Assembly: GCF_000308675.1 (NCBI RefSeq)
Contig: NZ_BAGE01000128.1
Coordinates: forward strand, 62,001-126,000
Source of the DNA: Nocardia paucivorans NBRC 100373
GTDB lineage: Bacteria; Actinomycetota; Actinomycetes; Mycobacteriales; Mycobacteriaceae
DNA length: 64,000 nt
Direction: 5' to 3'
Shown here: positions 34,707 to 46,915 of the stretch, piece by piece
Layout of the letters: each line of letters starts with the position of its first letter
Position numbering within the stretch: the stretch's first letter is position 1
The notes under the pieces: model-generated
Told to the model about the DNA's origin: nothing
Database searches by the model: none
The model's input: the letters and a program-made list of their open reading frames with translations, nothing else
Program-made: the position numbers and the translations under genes

Positions 34707-36692
34707 ATGTCGAAGGTCAAGGTTCTACTGTGGCTGGGGCATGTGGCACTGCCGGCGCTCGGGTTGTGGCTGCTGGTCTCCCGTCCCGAACTCGACATGA
34801 ACTACGAGCACCACGGGACACATTTCTGGTTGGTGCTCTCCACCGCCGCCATCGCGATGGCACTGGGCGTTATGTTGTTTCGGGCCGCTCGCATGCGTGG
34901 GGACGCCAGGTTGATCCTGGTTTCACTGGCGTTTCAATTCAGCGCGGGTTTCCTCGGATTGCACGCATTGGCGACACCCGGAGTGATTCTGCTCGCGCCG
35001 AATGCCGGCTTCGTCTATTCGGTGGCCGTCGGGCTGGGTCTCGGCGGTGTGGCCGCCCTCGCGTCGGCGGTGGAATTCGGGCCCGCCGCGTCCGCCCGAA
35101 TACACCGTTTCGCATGGTTGTTGTCCGCGCTGCCCACGCTGCTGCTCGGGGCATGGGCATTGATATCGATGGCGCAGTTACCGCCACTGGACCATGCGCC
35201 CGATCCGGCGGAGGCCAGAGGACCGCTGGTCGGTGTGACCTTCGTCGGGTCGGCGTGCTATCTCGTCGCGGCATTTCGCTATGGTCGCCAGTACCTGCGT
35301 CGACGAGGCGTGGTGCTGCTCAGTGTGCTCACCGCCTTCGTGCTGCTGGCCGAAGCGCTGTTCGCCGTGGGTTTCAGTCGCAGTTGGCACACCTCGTGGT
35401 GGGAATGGCATGTGCTGATGCTGGCCGCCTTCGCGCTCATCTCCGGTAGCACACACCTGCAATTCCGGCGCGAGGGTTCGACGCTCGGGCTCTTCGACGG
35501 CATCACCCTGGGGCAGACCATCGCGGGGTTGGAACGTGACTACACGCACGCGCTGAACGAGATGGTCGATGCGCTGCGCGCGCGTGCCGACGGCGGCGTC
35601 GCCTCGACCGAGCCGTTGGGCGCGGTCGGAGCCCGGTTGTCCAAGCGGTTCGGGCTCACCGAACGCCAGATCGCGGTGTTGCAGCAGAGCGCTTACGCGC
35701 TGGGGAGCGAGCGGGAGCAGGTGCGTCGGCTGGGTCTGCTGGCGGCGATCGGTGAGCGGTCGAACGTGATCCGCGGGGAACAGGAGTTGCTCGGTGAGGC
35801 GCTGCACCTCGTTTCGGAGGCGTTCGAAGGGGATCGATTCCGGCTGGGACTGGTCCGCGGCCGCGAACCGGTTTTCCCCGACGGTCGCCCCGCCGATCCG
35901 CGGTCGGTGGTGTTTCCGCTGGTCGTCAAGGGTCGCCGGGCCGGAGTGCTCGAGGCGCGACGTCCGGGAGGTCGTTTCACCGATGCCGAGATCGCGATGC
36001 TGCGATCGTTCGCCGACCGGACGTCGGTCATGGTGGAGAACGCCCGCCTGTATCAGCAGCTCGACGGGCTGTTCCGGTCCTATATGTCGCCCACGGTGGC
36101 GACCGCGCTGATCGCCGATCCGTCCGAGGCCGGACTCGGTGGTCGGATCGCCGAGGTCAGTGTGCTCATGGCCGATCTGGCGGGATTCACGCCGTTCTCC
36201 GAGTCCTCGGCCCCGGAAGCGGTGGTGCACATGTTGAACACGTATTACGGCGCGATCGTGCCGACGATCCTGGACCACGGTGGGACGGTTGTTCAGTTCG
36301 TCGGCGACGCGGTCATGGCCGTGTTCAACGCGCCGACCCACCAACCGGATCATGCGCTGCGGGCGGCCGGCGCGGGGCTCGCGCTGCAGCGGGTGGCCGC
36401 CGAAACGGCGAACGGGCACCCCGATTGGCCGCGGTTCCGGGTGGGGATCAACACCGGTCCGGCGTTGGTCGGCAATATCGGCGCGCCGCAGATGCGCAAC
36501 TACACCGCAATCGGTGACACGACGAATCTCGCCGCCCGGTTGGAGAGCCTGGCCGAACCCGGAACCGTGGTCATCGGCTCGCCGACCTACGCACACCTCG
36601 GCCCGCGCGCACAGGTGCGCAGCCGTGGCACAGTAACTGTGCGAGGCCGGAGCGAACCGGTGACCTGTTATGTGTTGGATGGATTACGGTGA
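34707..36692 (+). CDS. Membrane class III nucleotide cyclase with GAF-like domain
   Basis: 661 residues. An N-terminal region of about seven membrane helices (1-245) is followed by a linker, a GAF-like domain (about 330-455) and a class III catalytic domain (about 475-655). The catalytic region has metal ligand Asp in LMADLAGFTPF, the second Asp in FVGDAVMAVF, and NTGPALVGNIG and NLAARLE for the transition state. The purine-specifying Lys/Asp pair appears as Gln (VVQFVGD) and Thr (YTAIGD), so ATP specificity is not assured. GTGA overlap (36689-36692) couples it to a Crp/Fnr regulator. ATG 34707 was chosen. Confidence 0.9.
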   Translation: MSKVKVLLWLGHVALPALGLWLLVSRPELDMNYEHHGTHFWLVLSTAAIAMALGVMLFRAARMRGDARLILVSLAFQFSAGFLGLHALATPGVILLAPNAGFVYSVAVGLGLGGVAALASAVEFGPAASARIHRFAWLLSALPTLLLGAWALISMAQLPPLDHAPDPAEARGPLVGVTFVGSACYLVAAFRYGRQYLRRRGVVLLSVLTAFVLLAEALFAVGFSRSWHTSWWEWHVLMLAAFALISGSTHLQFRREGSTLGLFDGITLGQTIAGLERDYTHALNEMVDALRARADGGVASTEPLGAVGARLSKRFGLTERQIAVLQQSAYALGSEREQVRRLGLLAAIGERSNVIRGEQELLGEALHLVSEAFEGDRFRLGLVRGREPVFPDGRPADPRSVVFPLVVKGRRAGVLEARRPGGRFTDAEIAMLRSFADRTSVMVENARLYQQLDGLFRSYMSPTVATALIADPSEAGLGGRIAEVSVLMADLAGFTPFSESSAPEAVVHMLNTYYGAIVPTILDHGGTVVQFVGDAVMAVFNAPTHQPDHALRAAGAGLALQRVAAETANGHPDWPRFRVGINTGPALVGNIGAPQMRNYTAIGDTTNLAARLESLAEPGTVVIGSPTYAHLGPRAQVRSRGTVTVRGRSEPVTCYVLDGLR

Positions 36693-37348
36693 CCACCGAT
36701 TTCGAGATACTCCGTGGATTGCGTGAGCCGGAGCGGCGCGAAATCCTCGCCGCATGCACCCCACGCCGCTACAAACGCCGGGAAGTTCTCTGCCACGAGG
36801 GCGATCCCGGTGACTGTCTGCATCTGATCGAATCCGGCCGACTCATCGTCCGGGTATCCACCCCGTTCGGGGACACCGCGACGCTGACCATGCTCGGCCC
36901 CGGCCACTCGTTCGGCGAACTGGCGGTGCTCGACGGCAACTCCCGCCGAACCGCGACCGTCGAAGCGGTCGAGAACGCCGAGACGTTGACGCTCGGTCGG
37001 GACCGATTGACGGCTCTGCGGCGGAGTCATCCGGAAATCGACCAGGTCATGATCGCCACATTGGCCGCCCAGGTGCGGCGGCTCTCCGCTCAGGTGCTGG
37101 AGGCGCTGTATCTACCGGTCGAAACCCGGGTCGTACGACGTCTGGTCGACCTCGCCTCCATCTACGGAGGGTCGGGTTCCGTCGCGGAGATCCGGCTCAA
37201 TCAGCAGGATCTGGCATCCATGGCGGGAACCACGCGGGCCACGGCGAACAAGGTGCTGCGCGACCTGGAACAACGCAATATCCTGGTTCTGACCCGTGGC
37301 CGTATCACTGTGATCGACCGGGCGGCGCTGGCTCGTTTTGCCCGGTGA
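36689..37348 (+). CDS. Crp/Fnr family regulator
   Basis: 219 residues, GTG start inside the cyclase stop. The N-terminal cyclic-nucleotide-binding barrel has the phosphate cassette FGELAVLDGNSRRTATV, with the Glu and Arg that hold the cyclic phosphate. A long dimer helix (LRRSHPEIDQVMIATLAAQVR) leads to the winged helix LNQQDLASMAGTTRATANKVLRDLEQ. There is no Fnr-type cysteine cluster. Its pairing with the cyclase makes it the probable receptor of the nucleotide made by its neighbour. Confidence 0.92.
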   Translation: MTTDFEILRGLREPERREILAACTPRRYKRREVLCHEGDPGDCLHLIESGRLIVRVSTPFGDTATLTMLGPGHSFGELAVLDGNSRRTATVEAVENAETLTLGRDRLTALRRSHPEIDQVMIATLAAQVRRLSAQVLEALYLPVETRVVRRLVDLASIYGGSGSVAEIRLNQQDLASMAGTTRATANKVLRDLEQRNILVLTRGRITVIDRAALARFAR

Positions 37349-37352
37349 AAAC

Positions 37353-37919
37353 CTACTTCGCGAGCGCCCTACCACCGGTGGGGGCGACAGCGAACCATGT
37401 GCCGCCCACGCCCTGCCCCAGGAGATCTCCCGGCCGCCTGTCCTTCGAGAAGTAGTACACCGGCCAACCGCCGATGGTGATCTGGCACGAACCGTCCGCC
37501 CGCTCGACGAATCCGACCCGCTTCGGATCGACACCCGCGACGTAGAGCTTTTGTCCCCGGTTCACCAATAGCGGCGGCCAGGTGGCGGCGCAGTCGCCGT
37601 CGCAGTTCGACCGCGACGGTTCGACGGTGTCCTTGTCGAACCGGTAGAGCGCGTGACCGGCACCGTCGGTCACGCGCGCCCCGATCATCGGGTCGAGGAT
37701 CGCGGTGAGCTCGACGGCATGGGTGCCGTGCGGTGCCCGCCCGCTGTAGATCTCCAGCCATCCTTGTGTTCTCACCGGTCCCTGCGCAGGTGCGGCCGGT
37801 GCGGGCCGCGCGGGTCGCACCGGGTCCGCTGTCGCAGCCGGGGGTGCGGACAGGCCCACAACAGCGGCGGCGGCAATCGCGACGGCGGTCGTATTGATCA
37901 TGGTTGTGAATCTCGACAT
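37353..37919 (-). CDS. Secreted repeat protein (COG4315/PF03640 type)
   Basis: 188 residues with a signal peptide (MSRFTTMINTTAVAIAAAAV; cleavage near ATA-DP, residue 33). The mature protein has two PF03640-like repeats: HALYRFDKDT...NCDGDCAATWPPLLV and PVYYFSKDRRPGDLLGQGVGGTWFAV. These repeats often occur in lipoproteins linked to electron transfer, but no lipobox is present here. The start ATG at 37919 follows GGAGGA. It converges with the Crp/Fnr gene, with 4 bases between the stops. Confidence 0.88.
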   Translation of the reverse strand: MSRFTTMINTTAVAIAAAAVVGLSAPPAATADPVRPARPAPAAPAQGPVRTQGWLEIYSGRAPHGTHAVELTAILDPMIGARVTDGAGHALYRFDKDTVEPSRSNCDGDCAATWPPLLVNRGQKLYVAGVDPKRVGFVERADGSCQITIGGWPVYYFSKDRRPGDLLGQGVGGTWFAVAPTGGRALAK

Positions 37920-37972
37920 GGGATCCTCCGAACAGCGTTCATTTCCAGGTGGCCACGATTTCTCGGTCTCGC

Positions 37973-38374
37973 TCAGCCGCAATGCACCTTGAACGCCTCC
38001 CATTTGTCGTTACCGATGAGACCACCCCAGTCGATGCACTTGCCCTTCGCCGCGATTTTCACCGGGCCGGCGAATTCGGTGTATTCGTCGTCGTCGACGA
38101 TCACACTGTCGCGGTCCTTCGATATCCGCAGTCCGGCGCCCATCCGCACAGGTTTGCCCGGCCGGTCCCGTACGGTGACGACGCAGTTGTTCTCGCCGTT
38201 GTAGGTGAGGTAGACGGCGCCACCCTCGAGGTCGCGTGAATCGATGACGACATATCCCTTACCGCACTGGCCGCCGTACGTCGCCGCGGACGCGGTTGCG
38301 GGATGGAGTCCCGCTATTCCGGCGGCAATGCCGATGGCGCTCGCGCACACCGCGATTTTCTTCCTTGTGTTCAT
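37973..38374 (-). CDS. SapA-like secreted protein
   Basis: 133 residues: signal peptide (MNTRKKIAVCASAIGIAAGI, cleavage after ASA near residue 30), then a small Cys-containing domain (QCGKGYVVIDSRDL, YLTYNGENNCVVTVRD, GKCIDWGG, VHCG) resembling Streptomyces spore-associated protein A. Four Cys could form two disulfides. The start ATG at 38374 follows AAGGAG. It lies 53 bases upstream of the other secreted protein gene on the same strand, so the two may be co-transcribed. Function is unknown. Confidence 0.82.
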   Translation of the reverse strand: MNTRKKIAVCASAIGIAAGIAGLHPATASAATYGGQCGKGYVVIDSRDLEGGAVYLTYNGENNCVVTVRDRPGKPVRMGAGLRISKDRDSVIVDDDEYTEFAGPVKIAAKGKCIDWGGLIGNDKWEAFKVHCG

Positions 38375-38614
38375 CACGTGGAATCTCCTTCGAATAGCGT
38401 TCGTTCCAGTGGCCACAATTCTTCGATTTCGGGCCTCGTGGGTCTGTTCGCGCGCCGACGTCCACTGTGTGTCCGAGCCGACACAAGGGCTTGTCGAAAC
38501 CTGCCCGCCACCGGTGCCCGCATCCACCGCGCCGTGTCCGCCGGGTCCCTCCCGCACCCCGGCAACCGGCGTCGTGCGGGAAATACCGGCCCTCGGCGAC
38601 GATAGGATTTCCCG

Positions 38615-41662
<3,048 letters not shown>

Positions 41663-41838
41663 CAGGGATCACCCCCGCCGCTCGATAGGCGTTGTGGGTC
41701 GGGCCGCTGCGGACGGACCCACTCGACGCACAGCAGATCCGGCTCTCGACGTCGATCGGGACAGCGCCGAGATGACACCGCACCGGACGATGGCTTTCGC
41801 GCAGTCGGGCCGGATGTTCTCCGGGGTGCGGGGGCGGC

Positions 41839-42828
41839 CTAACCGTTGTGGCGGAGTTCGGTGCGGACGCGGGCGAGTCGGTTCAGCCACCAGGTGGTGC
41901 GTTCGGGGTCGGGATGGCGGTAGCGGTCGAGTAGTTCCGGGCTCGGTTGCAGTGGGGTGGTCGGTAGCCGGAGGTGGCCGTCGAGGGGGCGGAGGGGGTT
42001 GGGGGTGAGGTCGCCGTCGAGGAGGGAGGTGGTGCCGAGTCCGCAGGCATGGTCGAGGTGGGGGAGTGCGGCGGCGAGGGCGAGTTGGGCGGCCAGGCCG
42101 ATGCTGGTTTCCAGGGCGGAGGAGACGACGCAGGGCAATCCGGCGGCTTCGGCGACCTGCAGGGAGCGGCGGACGCCGCCGAGGGGGGTGCATTTGATGA
42201 CGGCGATGTCGGCGGCTTCGGCGACGGCCACGCGTAGCGGGTCGTCGGCGCGGCGGATGGATTCATCGGCGGCGATGGGGACGTCGACCCGACGGCGGAC
42301 GGCGGCGAGTTCGTCGATGGTGGGGCAGGGTTGTTCGACGTATTCCAGTCCGGCGGCGGCGGTGTCGAGGTGTTCGATGCGGGGGACGGCGGTGGCGACG
42401 TCCCATTTGCCGTTGACGTCGATGCGGATGCGGCCGTCGGGGCCGAGGGCGTCGCGGACGGCTTCGACGCGGGCGAGGTCTTCGGACAGGGAATCGGGGT
42501 GGTCGGCGACTTTGACCTTGGCGGTGTGGCAGCCGGAGGTGGTGACGATGCGGTGGGCGTGGTCGGGGTCGACGGCGGGGACGGTGCAGTTGATCGGGAT
42601 GCGGTGGCGGATCGGTTGTGGCCATCCGATGGTGGCCTGTTCGACGGTGGTGGCCAGCCAGTGGGCGGCTTCGCGGTCGTCGTATTCGGGGAAGGGGCAG
42701 AACTCGGCCCAGCCGAGGGGCCCGCGTAGCAGTATGCCTTCGCGGACGGTGATGCCGCGGAATTTGGTCCGCAGGGGGATGGCGTAGACGATGGCCGAGT
42801 CGTAGTCCAGATCGTCGAGGGTGGTCAT
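41839..42828 (-). CDS. menC: o-Succinylbenzoate synthase
   Basis: 329-residue enolase-superfamily enzyme that dehydrates SHCHC to o-succinylbenzoate in menaquinone synthesis. Signature pieces: catalytic Lys in HTAKVKVAD, metal ligands in IDVNGKWD, YVEQPC and AADES, second Lys in AVIKCTPLGG, and the SALETSIG end motif. ATG 42828 was chosen. Codons are unusually rich in C third positions even for this window. No other men gene is in view. N-succinylamino acid racemases are related, but length and motifs match actinobacterial MenC. Confidence 0.9.
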   Translation of the reverse strand: MTTLDDLDYDSAIVYAIPLRTKFRGITVREGILLRGPLGWAEFCPFPEYDDREAAHWLATTVEQATIGWPQPIRHRIPINCTVPAVDPDHAHRIVTTSGCHTAKVKVADHPDSLSEDLARVEAVRDALGPDGRIRIDVNGKWDVATAVPRIEHLDTAAAGLEYVEQPCPTIDELAAVRRRVDVPIAADESIRRADDPLRVAVAEAADIAVIKCTPLGGVRRSLQVAEAAGLPCVVSSALETSIGLAAQLALAAALPHLDHACGLGTTSLLDGDLTPNPLRPLDGHLRLPTTPLQPSPELLDRYRHPDPERTTWWLNRLARVRTELRHNG

Positions 42829-43116
42829 AGGATGGTGGGGTCCTGTGGGTGCGGGGGCGGTGATGCGGTCGGCCGGCTCTCGCAGGGCGCGCGACCCGGG
42901 CATCAGGCGACGATACCGGTGTCGTAGCGACCGCGGCCGGGGAATGGTGCGTGTCGAGACGACCCGGATGCCGGCTATGGTGTCGAATTCTCGCTACCGG
43001 TGGCCACTTCCGTCGAATATCGTTGCACGATATCACTTTTCGCGTCCTTATCCGATGAAGTGACGAGGTGGACCACGGCAATCGGGAACAACATCGGTTT
43101 CGAACCATCCGAGGAG

Positions 43117-43470
43117 GTGGAGCTTGCGACGATACTGTGGAGTTTCCATTCCGGTGCCGCGGCTTCCGGTGTGGTCGTGGACGAACGGGGCTGTTGGCTG
43201 GGCACCAAGAGCGGTGACGTATTCACCTTGACCCCAGAGGGTGTGGTCACCGGCCGATTCCGATTGTCGGCTGCGATCGAATTCGTTGTGGCAGAAGGAT
43301 CTCGGGTCTATGCCGTATGTGCGGACAACCGGGTCTACGAGCTGTCCGGCCCGGAGCCGACAGTCGCCTACGAAGTACCGGTCGAAATCGACATCTGTTC
43401 GGTCGGCATCCATGACGGCCGTTTTTGTGTCGCCGGGCGGCCCGCAGCGGGCCGGCCCTCGGCTGCCCCT
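43117..43470 (+). pseudogene. Truncated beta-propeller-like protein
   Basis: From a GTG at 43117, about 115 residues look like propeller blades: LWSFHSGAAASGVVVDERG, then LGTKSGDVFTLTPEG, FVVAEGSRVYAVCADNRVYEL and ICSVGIHDGRFCVAG. The similarity ends at about 43440-43470 in a GC-rich junction, and the frame then runs antisense through the kinase gene. It looks like the 5' end of a larger gene whose remainder was lost. Confidence 0.4.
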
Positions 43471-43541
43471 GAGGGGTGTTCCGCAGCTCGTGGTCGGGCC
43501 GGCCGCAGATCGAGTGTGGCAATGCGGGTGGCGGCCGGTCG

Positions 43542-44501
43542 TCAATCCATGCCCTGCGACAGCGAAGCCGGTGTGGCGTGGCGGGCTCCGAGGAGGTTTG
43601 CGATGAGATCGGGGTGGCCGGGATTGGTGCCGTGGGTCACCAGCGAGGCCGATGCCGCGGCGATCCCGAGTTCCATCGCCTCCATCGCGTCGAGCCCACG
43701 GACGAATCCCACGGTCAGGCCCGCGACCATCGCATCACCGGCGCCGATGGCGTTCGCGACCGCGACCGGCGTCGCCGGGACCTCCTGCCACTGGTCCCGG
43801 CCGACCATGAGCGCGCCTTCCGCACCGAGAGACACCACCACGAGCTCGCTGACACCGCGGTCGATCAGTTCTCGCGCCGCGGTGATCCGGCTGTCCCGGT
43901 CGGGCAGCGGTCGTCCGACGCGGTGAGCGAGTTCGCGGACGCTCGGTTTCACCAGATACGCGCCGTGGCGCATCTGCCGTAGCGCCTCCCCGGAGGTGTC
44001 GAGTACGAAACGACTACCCGTACGGACCACTCGTGTGGCCAACACTTGATAGAAGTCGCTGGGCACACCGGGGGGAAGACTGCCGCTGGCCACCACGTAC
44101 CGCGCGGAACGCGCGGCGTCGATCGTGGCGTCCAGGCAACGGCGCCACTCGGGTGCGGTCAAGGTCGGTCCGGGCAGAACGAACCGGAACTGCCGTCCGG
44201 ATTCGTTCTCGATGACCGAAAAGCTCTCCCGGGTCGATCCCTCGATAGGGATGACCCGTCGTGGCACCTCGGCACGATCCAACAGCTCTTCCAGCACCGT
44301 TCCGGTGGGGCCGCCGACGGGCAGCACCGCCAGCACCGGCTCCCCGAGCGCGAGCACCGTCCGGGCGACATTGATACCGCCGCCGCCCGGGTCCATACGC
44401 GGCTGGGCACAGCGCAGTTTCTCCGTCGCCGTCACCCGATCCGTGGAGGTCGACAGATCGATCGTCGGATTCATCGTCACCGTGACAATGGGTGCCACCA
44501 T
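43542..44501 (-). CDS. pfkB: PfkB-family hexose kinase
   Basis: 319-residue ribokinase-fold sugar kinase of the 1-phosphofructokinase/PfkB type. N-terminal TVTMNPTIDLS, substrate site GGGGINVARTV, and the anion-hole/catalytic motif NAIGAGDAMVAGL with the base Asp are present. It phosphorylates a phosphofructose or tagatose phosphate. It follows an Hsp20 gene on the same strand; in Mycobacterium tuberculosis the dormancy genes hspX and pfkB are also near neighbours, suggesting a related low-oxygen role (inference). No typical DosR box was found. Confidence 0.9.
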   Translation of the reverse strand: MVAPIVTVTMNPTIDLSTSTDRVTATEKLRCAQPRMDPGGGGINVARTVLALGEPVLAVLPVGGPTGTVLEELLDRAEVPRRVIPIEGSTRESFSVIENESGRQFRFVLPGPTLTAPEWRRCLDATIDAARSARYVVASGSLPPGVPSDFYQVLATRVVRTGSRFVLDTSGEALRQMRHGAYLVKPSVRELAHRVGRPLPDRDSRITAARELIDRGVSELVVVSLGAEGALMVGRDQWQEVPATPVAVANAIGAGDAMVAGLTVGFVRGLDAMEAMELGIAAASASLVTHGTNPGHPDLIANLLGARHATPASLSQGMD

Positions 44502-44589
44502 CGCCTCCTGAACATTCGGTGCGCGTCGGGGCCGGTAACCGTGGAAGTCGGCCGAATTTCCCGGCGGTTTCGGACGAGCGGTGGGTGTG

Positions 44590-45021
44590 TTATTCGCCTG
44601 GCTTCACCGGGATCTTCTTTGCTTCGCCACCCGATTCGGCGACGGGCACCGACACCGTCAGGATGCCTTTCGCGTAATTGGCCTCGATCCCGTCCTCATC
44701 CGCGCCCTGCGGCAGGGTGACGGTGCGGAAGAAGGAACCGTAGTGGAATTCCGACCGGCCTTTCTTCTCCTCTTTCTCCGAACGTTCGGCCTTGATGGTC
44801 AACTGACCGTCCCGGACGGAGACCTCCACATCTTTGTCCGGATCCACGCCCGGGATCTCGGCGCGCACCACATAGTGGCCGTCGTCCATGGTGTCCTCGA
44901 CACGCAGCAGATGGTTGCCGAGCATCGATGCCAGGCCCGCTGCCGGAGCCAATGAATTCCAGATATCGGTGAAATCGGGCAGCAAAGAATGCCGTTGGTC
45001 ATGTGCGAGAGCGAGGCTCAT
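44590..45021 (-). CDS. Hsp20/alpha-crystallin small heat-shock protein
   Basis: 143-residue holdase chaperone. The alpha-crystallin domain spans about residues 40-130 (DDGHYVVRAEIPGVDPDKDVEVSV, LTIKAERSE) and carries the GILTVSVPV C-terminal strand motif, followed by KKIPV, the I-x-V-like tail. It resembles mycobacterial HspX/Acr. The ATG at 45021 has a strong AGGAGGAG 3-10 bases upstream, pointing to high expression. PfkB lies 88 bases downstream and could be co-transcribed. Confidence 0.93.
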   Translation of the reverse strand: MSLALAHDQRHSLLPDFTDIWNSLAPAAGLASMLGNHLLRVEDTMDDGHYVVRAEIPGVDPDKDVEVSVRDGQLTIKAERSEKEEKKGRSEFHYGSFFRTVTLPQGADEDGIEANYAKGILTVSVPVAESGGEAKKIPVKPGE

Positions 45022-45304
45022 TTGCTCCTCCTATCGATGGTTGTCGGGGAACACGGTCCGATTCCACCTCGGCGCGGTGTTCGCGGAATAGGGACGGCGG
45101 TCACTTCCGGCAGAGACCCATGTCGTCGCCACCGAGGACCGGCCGTCCCGAAGCCGGGCCGGTCCCGGGTCGTCGGCGCCGGTGTCGAGCGCCGATTTCG
45201 GCGTGGGCGTGGTGGCCTTCCCGGTCACGGACGGTTGCGTGTCACGATTGTCGGTGCCGCCGGGGCGACAGCTGTGATCGTCCCCGCCAGTCCGCGAACG
45301 GAGC

Positions 45305-46474
45305 ATGATGGCCGCGAGTATCCCCGACGTCCCGACGATCGTGTCCACGGAACCGGAATCGTTTCCGTGGAGCGTGCTGACCCGCCGCCACCCCGCCATC
45401 ATCGACCAGGTAGGCGATGCGCACCCCTACCCGCCCGATACCCGGCACCGTCTGGAGGAGCTGCGCGACCGGATCACCGCAACCGTGCAACCATTACCCG
45501 AGGGCAGTCCCGGAAAACCCCGATGGGACCGGTGGGGCGCGGAGTTCTACGGGCAACGGTGGCTCGATATCCCGTTCCTGTGGGCGGAAAGCTACTTCTA
45601 TCACCTACTGCTCGACGCGGTCGGCTACTTCGGTCCGGGGCCCTGGCAGGGGATCGACCCGTTCACCCGCAAGCAGGCCGAGCTCACCGACCCCGCTCTC
45701 GACACCGAACTGTCCGCCGGGGCCGAGCCCGACACCCACGTACCGGAACAACGCACCGCCGCGTTGATTCATGCCGCGCTGTGGGGCAACCGTGCCGATC
45801 TGGGGTTCCGATTGGCCGGTTCGCCCCCGACCGCCCACGAAGCACCCGGCGACATTCTCGACGATCACACCACCGAGGTGGCCGACCACCTCAACCGCCA
45901 CATCGCCGGAACCATTGCCCTGATCGCCGACAATGCCGGACGTGAGCTGATCCCGGACCTGGTGCTGATCGACCACCTCTTGCGGCTGCACCCGGCCTTG
46001 ACCGTCGAACTGCACCTGAAACCACAGCCCTACTACGTCTCCGACGCCACCACCTCGGACCTGCTCGCCGCCCTCCAACGCCTCGCGGGTATCCTCGGGC
46101 AACCACGTGCGGTGGCCCGCCGACTCGCCACGGCCATGACCGGTGGGCGTCTACGGGTACGGACGCACGAGTTCTACTGCGCACCATTGTCGTTTCATCA
46201 TCTACCGACCGACCTGCGTGCGGATCTGGCGCTGGTCGACACGGTGATCCTCAAGGGTGACCTCAACTATCGGCGGCTTGTCGGGGACCGTCATTGGCCC
46301 GCCACGACATCCTTCACCGAACTCACCCGGTATTTTCCCTCTCGAGTGATCGCGCTGCGGACCCTCAAATCCGATGTGGCCGTAGGGCTCGACGCCCATG
46401 TGGTCGCCTCCCTCGAACGCACCGAACCCGGCTGGCGGACCAGCGGGTCGCACGGTGTGGTGCAACTGGCGTGA
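45305..46474 (+). CDS. ARMT1-like damage-control phosphatase family protein
   Basis: 389-residue DUF89/ARMT1-like protein. Diagnostic parts are ADNAGRELIPDLVLIDHLL (the Asp-Asn metal/phosphate site), VILKGDLNYRRLVGDRHWP and IALRTLKSDVAVGL. The family hydrolyses damaged or reactive sugar phosphates (for example fructose-1-phosphate) with Mn or Co, which would complement the nearby PfkB kinase. It is divergent from the Hsp20 gene. The ATG is at 45305, with a second at 45308. Confidence 0.88.
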   Translation: MMAASIPDVPTIVSTEPESFPWSVLTRRHPAIIDQVGDAHPYPPDTRHRLEELRDRITATVQPLPEGSPGKPRWDRWGAEFYGQRWLDIPFLWAESYFYHLLLDAVGYFGPGPWQGIDPFTRKQAELTDPALDTELSAGAEPDTHVPEQRTAALIHAALWGNRADLGFRLAGSPPTAHEAPGDILDDHTTEVADHLNRHIAGTIALIADNAGRELIPDLVLIDHLLRLHPALTVELHLKPQPYYVSDATTSDLLAALQRLAGILGQPRAVARRLATAMTGGRLRVRTHEFYCAPLSFHHLPTDLRADLALVDTVILKGDLNYRRLVGDRHWPATTSFTELTRYFPSRVIALRTLKSDVAVGLDAHVVASLERTEPGWRTSGSHGVVQLA

Positions 46475-46481
46475 TCTGCGA

Positions 46482-46865
46482 ATGAGCGACAACTTCCGGG
46501 GCCACAGCGAGTTGGAAGAACAGAGAGCCGAAGAGGCGCGACAGAGAGCGCGGAAGGCGCAGCCGATCCGGGAAGCCGCTCGGCAGGAGATCGAACAGCA
46601 GGAACGCGACCGGCGAACCCGGGCGGCCCGACAAAAACAGCGTGAGGCCGTCGAGCGGTTGGCGCAGCACGCTCGTCTGGCGCGGGAAGCGGCGGAACGT
46701 GGGGAGATACTGCCCATGACCGGCCGGGAGGCAGCGGATCTGTTGGCCGTCTCACGGCCGGTACCGGGGAGCGACACGCCGCATCGGGGACACCCACCGG
46801 TCGGTTCGAGCAACGGCGCGCGGGACAGATCCCACAGGGAGCGGGGTATGGAGCGCGAGCGCTGA
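46482..46865 (+). CDS. Hypothetical coiled-coil protein
   Basis: 127 residues, 7 bases after the ARMT1-like stop. Residues 10-75 are an almost continuous charged helix (EEQRAEEARQRARKAQPIRE and onward), predicted coiled coil, then a Pro/Gly/Arg-rich tail. There is no signal peptide and no family was recognised. The ribosome binding site is weak, so translation may depend on coupling to the upstream gene. Confidence 0.5.
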   Translation: MSDNFRGHSELEEQRAEEARQRARKAQPIREAARQEIEQQERDRRTRAARQKQREAVERLAQHARLAREAAERGEILPMTGREAADLLAVSRPVPGSDTPHRGHPPVGSSNGARDRSHRERGMERER

Positions 46866-46915
46866 ATCTCGGCCGCCCTCGTCGACCACCCGATACCGCC
46901 GCAATGGGTCCGGTA

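Noticed and set aside
38375..38614. T-box riboswitch for the glycyl-tRNA synthetase
   Set aside because: I looked for the conserved T-box/antiterminator sequence and a specifier loop and saw neither.
41974..42729. Gly/Val/Asp-rich plus-strand frames opposite menC
   Set aside because: They mirror the C-rich third positions of menC on the other strand; composition is that of antisense shadow.
42829..43116. Gene between menC and the propeller fragment
   Set aside because: No supported frame; the 288 bases probably hold divergent promoters only.
45043..45063. Weak DosR-like box (GGGGAACACGGTCCG) before the Hsp20 gene
   Set aside because: Only about 8 of 12 core positions fit and it sits too near the start codon for a typical activator site.
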